A DNA stretch of 17,715 nt. Origin: Acidobacteriota bacterium. Its GTDB lineage: Bacteria; Acidobacteriota; Terriglobia; Terriglobales; Acidobacteriaceae. Of this stretch, positions 14,573 to 17,715 are shown one piece after another. Position 1 is the first letter of the stretch; each line of letters starts with the position of its first letter. The translations under genes and the position numbers were made by a program. The stretch spans positions 1 to 17,715 of the forward strand of contig JAGWML010000033.1 of assembly GCA_028873155.1 (NCBI GenBank). The letters run 5' to 3'. Below the pieces are notes generated by a model that worked only from the letters and a program-made list of their open reading frames with translations, was not told where the DNA came from and searched no databases.

Positions 14573-15821
14573 GTTGTAAACCTCCCGCGGCTGCTGCAGT
14601 ATGGGCTGCGTCCGCGTGTTCAGTCAGGATTTCGTCGAGCGCTTTGAGTGCGATGTCGACATGCGCGCGCGTGAGGATGTAGGGCGGCAGAAAGCGCAGC
14701 ACGGTGTCACTGGTGCAGTTGATGAGGATGCGGCGCCTGAGCATTTCGGCTACGACCTTCTTCGCAAGATCGGCGGAGTCGAGCTCGGCTGCGAGCATGA
14801 GGCCTTTGCCGCGCACCTCCGTAATCGAGTCATGCCGACTGGCAAGCGTGCGCAAGCCCTCCATGAAGTAGTTGCCGACCTGCGTCGCGTTGTTGAGGAG
14901 CTGATCCTTTTCGATGGTGTCAATCACAGCGATGGCAACGGCACAAGCGAGCGGGCCACCACCAAAAGTAGTGCCGTGCATGCCAGGATGGATCGCGCGT
15001 GCGACCTCTTCTGTGCAGAGGACGGCGCCGAGCGGAATGCCGCCGGCAAGCGGCTTGGCCACCGTTGTGATATCAGGCTGTATGCCGTAGGGCTGATAGG
15101 CAAACCATTTGCCGGTGCGGCCCAGACCCGCCTGAATCTCATCGATAATGAGCAGAGCGCCGGTGGAGTCAGCCAGATTGCGGGCTTCGGCAAGAAACTC
15201 CTGCGAGAGCAGACGGATGCCGCCTTCGCCCTGAATGGCTTCGACGAGAATGGCGCAGACCTCGCTGGAGAATTTCGCACGCAGGTCGGAGACATCATCG
15301 AAACGCACAAAGTCGATGCCGGGTACGACCGGTGCGAAGGGCTCACGATACTTGGCCTTGTGCGTGGTGGAGACAGCGCCAAAGGTGCGCCCGTGGAAGC
15401 TGTGCTCAAGCGCAAGGAATTTGGTTCCGATCTGCTTGCCTTCGCTCCGCAGCAGTGCGGCGTGGGCGCGGGCAAATTTCATCGCACCTTCCCAGGCTTC
15501 CGTGCCGGTGTTGGCGAAGAAGGCCCGAGCCAGGCCGGAGCGCTCGGTGAGGCGCAGGGCGAGTTCCGCCTGGCCTTCATGGAAGTAGAGGTTCGAGGTG
15601 TGAATCAGCGCATGGCCCTGGCGGACGAGAGCTTCCTCAATCGCAGGGTGACGGTAGCCGAGCGCATTGACGCCGATGCCGCTGAGCAAGTCGAGGTAGC
15701 GGAAGCCGCCTTCGTCGATGAGGTGGACGCCCTCACCATTGACGAAGAGGATGGGATTGCGATCGTACGTAGACACGAGAAGCTTTGCTTCTGCCGCGCG
15801 AATTGTATCGAGTCTGGACAC
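14565..15821 (-). CDS. argD: Acetylornithine aminotransferase
   Basis: PLP-dependent class III aminotransferase that converts N-acetylglutamate semialdehyde to N-acetylornithine. It has 418 residues. LLSGIGVNALGYRHPAI (46-62) is the usual N-terminal part, FFANTGTEAWEGAMKFAR (101-118) binds the PLP phosphate, HSFHGRTFG (140-148) stacks on the ring, and LLIIDEIQAGLGRTGKWFAY (223-242) gives the PLP aspartate. K256 in TTVAKPLAGGIPLGA is the Schiff-base lysine. The start is GTG at 15821 with AGGAGAAGG just upstream, 12 bases after the argB stop. In some bacteria the same enzyme also serves lysine synthesis (DapC role), which the sequence cannot tell. A short Ala/His-rich C-terminal tail (about 400-418) overlaps the argF start. 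Confidence 0.93.
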   Translation of the reverse strand: MSRLDTIRAAEAKLLVSTYDRNPILFVNGEGVHLIDEGGFRYLDLLSGIGVNALGYRHPAIEEALVRQGHALIHTSNLYFHEGQAELALRLTERSGLARAFFANTGTEAWEGAMKFARAHAALLRSEGKQIGTKFLALEHSFHGRTFGAVSTTHKAKYREPFAPVVPGIDFVRFDDVSDLRAKFSSEVCAILVEAIQGEGGIRLLSQEFLAEARNLADSTGALLIIDEIQAGLGRTGKWFAYQPYGIQPDITTVAKPLAGGIPLGAVLCTEEVARAIHPGMHGTTFGGGPLACAVAIAVIDTIEKDQLLNNATQVGNYFMEGLRTLASRHDSITEVRGKGLMLAAELDSADLAKKVVAEMLRRRILINCTSDTVLRFLPPYILTRAHVDIALKALDEILTEHADAAHTAAAAGGLQHG

Positions 15822-15833
15822 GGGACCTTCTCC

Positions 15834-16616
15834 TCAGGCCACCATGACTTCAGTGCCATGGGCTATGCGAGAACTGCACAGGTCGGGGAGCGAGCCGGCA
15901 GCTTCAGCAGGAAGAATACGAACGCGCTTGACGCCGTTGAGCAGCGCTTCGCGACAGGCGGCGAGCTTGGGCAGCATGCCGCCAGTGATAACGGCGGAGC
16001 GTGCCATCTCGGCAATCTGATCGATGGAGAGCCATCGCAGCACCTCGCCTGTTGCACCCTTCACTCCGGGGACATCGGTGAGGAAGACGAGCGCATCGGC
16101 GCGGCAGGCTGCCGCGCAGGCCGCCGCCATTTCGTCGGCGTTCACGTTGTAGTACTGACCATCGAAGCCGAGCGCCATCGACGAGAAGACGGGAATTCCG
16201 TTCAACTGCCAGATGGCCTCGATCCAGCGCGGATCACTGCTCGCGATCTCGCCGACAAAACCCAGATCGGGTACCGTCCGCTTTTTGCGTGCGCGAAAGA
16301 GCAGACCGTCTCCGCCGGAGAGACCTACAGCTGGCTGGCCGAGCGCACCGAAGGCGGCGACAAGGCTCTTATTGACCTTGCCTGCGAAGACCATCAGGGC
16401 AACATCGCGAGTTTCTGCATCGGTGACGCGCAGGCCATTGATGAACTCGCTCTGCTTGCCGAGGGCCTTGAGCATCTTTGTCAGTTGCACGCCGCCGCCG
16501 TGGACGACAGCAACCTGATTGCCGTCGCGGACCAGTTCGGCGATGGCGCGCGTGCAGCCGTCGAGAAGGATTGGATCCTCCAATCCTGCACCGCCAAGCT
16601 TGACCACAAACTTCAT
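15834..16616 (-). CDS. argB: Acetylglutamate kinase
   Basis: Phosphorylates N-acetylglutamate, usually the arginine-controlled step. From the ATG at 16616 it has 260 residues. The opening MKFVVKLGGAGL is the lysine/glycine ATP loop of the amino-acid kinase fold. VVHGGGVQLTKML is the second Gly-rich loop. GLRVTDAET binds substrate, FLTDVPGVKG and ITGGMLPKLAAC are the usual C-terminal motifs. The frame is open further upstream to 16646, but the ATG at 16616 gives a 4-nt ATGA overlap with the argC stop, has AGAGGG before it and matches the family start. The first loop reads KLGGAGL where KIGGS/KYGG are common. There is no obvious N-terminal helix of the arginine-sensitive hexameric kinases, so feedback by arginine is uncertain. 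Confidence 0.93.
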   Translation of the reverse strand: MKFVVKLGGAGLEDPILLDGCTRAIAELVRDGNQVAVVHGGGVQLTKMLKALGKQSEFINGLRVTDAETRDVALMVFAGKVNKSLVAAFGALGQPAVGLSGGDGLLFRARKKRTVPDLGFVGEIASSDPRWIEAIWQLNGIPVFSSMALGFDGQYYNVNADEMAAACAAACRADALVFLTDVPGVKGATGEVLRWLSIDQIAEMARSAVITGGMLPKLAACREALLNGVKRVRILPAEAAGSLPDLCSSRIAHGTEVMVA

Positions 16617-17680
16617 TCGAGTCCCTCTGCTTCCCCCCAGCCGCACATGAGGTTGAGATTCTGTACAGCTTGTGAGGATGCGCCCTTGAGCAAATTATCC
16701 AGGCAGCTGACGATAACGGCGCGCTTGCCGTCTGGCGACAACTGGAAGCCGATGTCCGCGTAACAGGTGCGGACAGAGTATTGAATTTGCGGGAGCCCGG
16801 ATTCGTAGATGCGAACAAGCGGGCTGCCGGTAAAGAACTTCTTGTAGGTCTCCAGAATGCCTGCGTGGCTTTGCGGGTGGCGGAAGCGCACGTAGATGGT
16901 GGAGAGAATGCCGCGCGGAATGGGCAGCAGGTGCGGCGTGAAAACGATCTCGCCATCGCTGAGGCCAATCTGCTCGAGCAGCTCGCCGGTGTGCCGATGG
17001 CCGAAGACCCCGTAGGCCGAGAGGTTGTCAGCGGCATACATAAAGTGCGTCTTGGGCGTGGGCGCTTTGCCAGCTCCGCTGACGCCGCTCTTTGCATCGG
17101 CGACGATACCCGCATCGAGATCGACGAGGCCAGCAGCGACGAGCGGCCGCAGAGGCAGGATGACCGAAGTTGCGTAGCAACCCGGGTTGGCGACGAGTTG
17201 CGAGCTGACGATCTCCTGGCGATGCAATTCCGGCATGCCGTAGACGGAGCGGGCCTGGGTGGCGTCTGCGAGTGCGGGGTCAGCATCTTCAAATTTGTAC
17301 ACGGCGCGATGGGCGGGGTTGGTGAGCCTCCATGCTCCGCTGAGGTCGATGACGCGCAGGCCGCGGGCAAGGGCCTCGGGCGCCCAGTTGCGTGACTGCT
17401 CATGCGGCGTGGCAAGGAAGAGCACATCGACGCCCCGTGCAGAAAGCAGGTCCCAGCTGAATGACTCCATGCGCAGCGAGCCGGCGCCGTTGTTGTCGGC
17501 GAGTTGAGGGTGAATCTCGACGAGTGGAATTCCGCCGTTCGCAGCATCCCTTTCATCAAGACGGCCTGCAAAGACAGGCGGAGTTCCTTTGAGACGCGGA
17601 TGCCGGAGGAGCAGGCGAGCAAGCTCCGCCCCTGCGTAACCGGTAACGCCGATCACTGCGGTTTGTACGGATGACTTCAT
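16613..17680 (-). CDS. argC: N-acetyl-gamma-glutamyl-phosphate reductase
   Basis: NADPH-dependent reductase that turns N-acetylglutamyl phosphate into the semialdehyde. It has 355 residues, the normal size of the longer ArgC type. VIGVTGYAGAELARLL (9-24) is the NADP-binding loop, FLATPHEQS (88-96) and VIDLSGAWRL (110-119) follow, and VANPGCYATS (163-172) contains the catalytic C168. DAKSGVSGAGK and HRHTGEL complete the active site (a His in the latter is expected to act as base). The ATG at 17680 overlaps, as ATGA, the TGA of a frame entering from the right edge. It is the first complete gene of the arg operon in this window; the operon promoter is probably outside. Confidence 0.95.
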   Translation of the reverse strand: MKSSVQTAVIGVTGYAGAELARLLLRHPRLKGTPPVFAGRLDERDAANGGIPLVEIHPQLADNNGAGSLRMESFSWDLLSARGVDVLFLATPHEQSRNWAPEALARGLRVIDLSGAWRLTNPAHRAVYKFEDADPALADATQARSVYGMPELHRQEIVSSQLVANPGCYATSVILPLRPLVAAGLVDLDAGIVADAKSGVSGAGKAPTPKTHFMYAADNLSAYGVFGHRHTGELLEQIGLSDGEIVFTPHLLPIPRGILSTIYVRFRHPQSHAGILETYKKFFTGSPLVRIYESGLPQIQYSVRTCYADIGFQLSPDGKRAVIVSCLDNLLKGASSQAVQNLNLMCGWGEAEGLE

Positions 17681-17715
17681 GATTCGAGCATCGTCCTGAG
17701 GCGGGATTCCACTTC
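17677..17715 (-). CDS. Possible 3' end of the gene upstream of argC (argR candidate)
   Basis: On the minus strand one frame is open from the window edge for 12 codons (EVESRLRTMLES) to a TGA that overlaps the argC ATG by 4 bases. This is the same ATGA arrangement used at argC/argB and through the hox genes. The short helical ending resembles the C-terminus of an arginine repressor, which would fit this operon, but 12 residues cannot establish a family and an open frame this short could be chance. Confidence 0.33.
   Translation of the reverse strand, partial: EVESRLRTMLES

Noticed and set aside
14601..16763. Very long open frame (720 codons) on the + strand opposite argD and argB, with similar long frames opposite hoxH (2653-4113) and hoxF (5324-6799)
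   Set aside because: These are antisense shadows of GC-rich coding genes. They lack family motifs and cross gene boundaries, while the minus-strand frames carry complete recognised proteins.

Overview
The window reads as high-GC chromosomal DNA of a free-living bacterium that uses Shine-Dalgarno-led translation and very compact operons. The protein flavour (an exported GH29 fucosidase, a LolA-like exported protein, and the variants of the arg and hydrogenase proteins) suggests a soil Acidobacteriota of the Terriglobia type. That assignment comes from recognition only and no search could be run. Every gene stretch is densely packed. No non-coding interval exceeds about 180 bases, and I see no RNA gene, insertion sequence or CRISPR array.

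Region 1 (1-2102, + strand): the 3' end of a dihydroorotate-dehydrogenase-like flavoprotein, a clear intrinsic terminator (535-573), a good sigma70-type promoter (587-615), and a secreted GH29 alpha-L-fucosidase. The last 60 or so codons of the fucosidase lie in the -1 frame, either a real frameshift or a lost G in a G run.

Region 2 (2105-9107, - strand): a complete five-subunit NAD(P)-linked [NiFe]-hydrogenase operon in the order hoxE-hoxF-hoxU-hoxY-hoxH, followed by its C-terminal processing endopeptidase. Most junctions are 4-nt ATGA overlaps or near overlaps. Upstream on the same strand are a NiCoT-like nickel permease and a LolA-like exported protein. The hoxE upstream region (7402-7580) holds a perfect 9-bp inverted repeat with a GTGA-N6-TCAC core (Crp/Fnr-type operator shape), a candidate promoter and a second set of half-sites. 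hypF (9202-11523, + strand), which makes the cyanide ligands of the NiFe centre, is divergent from the LolA-like gene. Together these give metal uptake, cofactor synthesis, large-subunit processing and the enzyme itself. HoxYH splits or makes H2, and HoxEFU connects electrons to NAD(H).

Region 3 (11520-17715, - strand): an arginine biosynthesis operon, argC-argB-argD-argF-argH, ending in a short GNAT acetyltransferase that looks like a short-form N-acetylglutamate synthase. Translational overlaps link most genes. argG and argJ/argE are not in the window. A few codons of another gene, possibly argR, run off the right edge and overlap argC by ATGA. The last gene and hypF converge and share a CTAG in which both stop codons lie.

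Nothing here is a wholly new system. The most useful leads are the putative Crp/Fnr-type operator in front of hox, the frameshifted fucosidase, the possibly leaderless nickel permease gene and the unassigned LolA-like gene beside the hydrogenase cluster.
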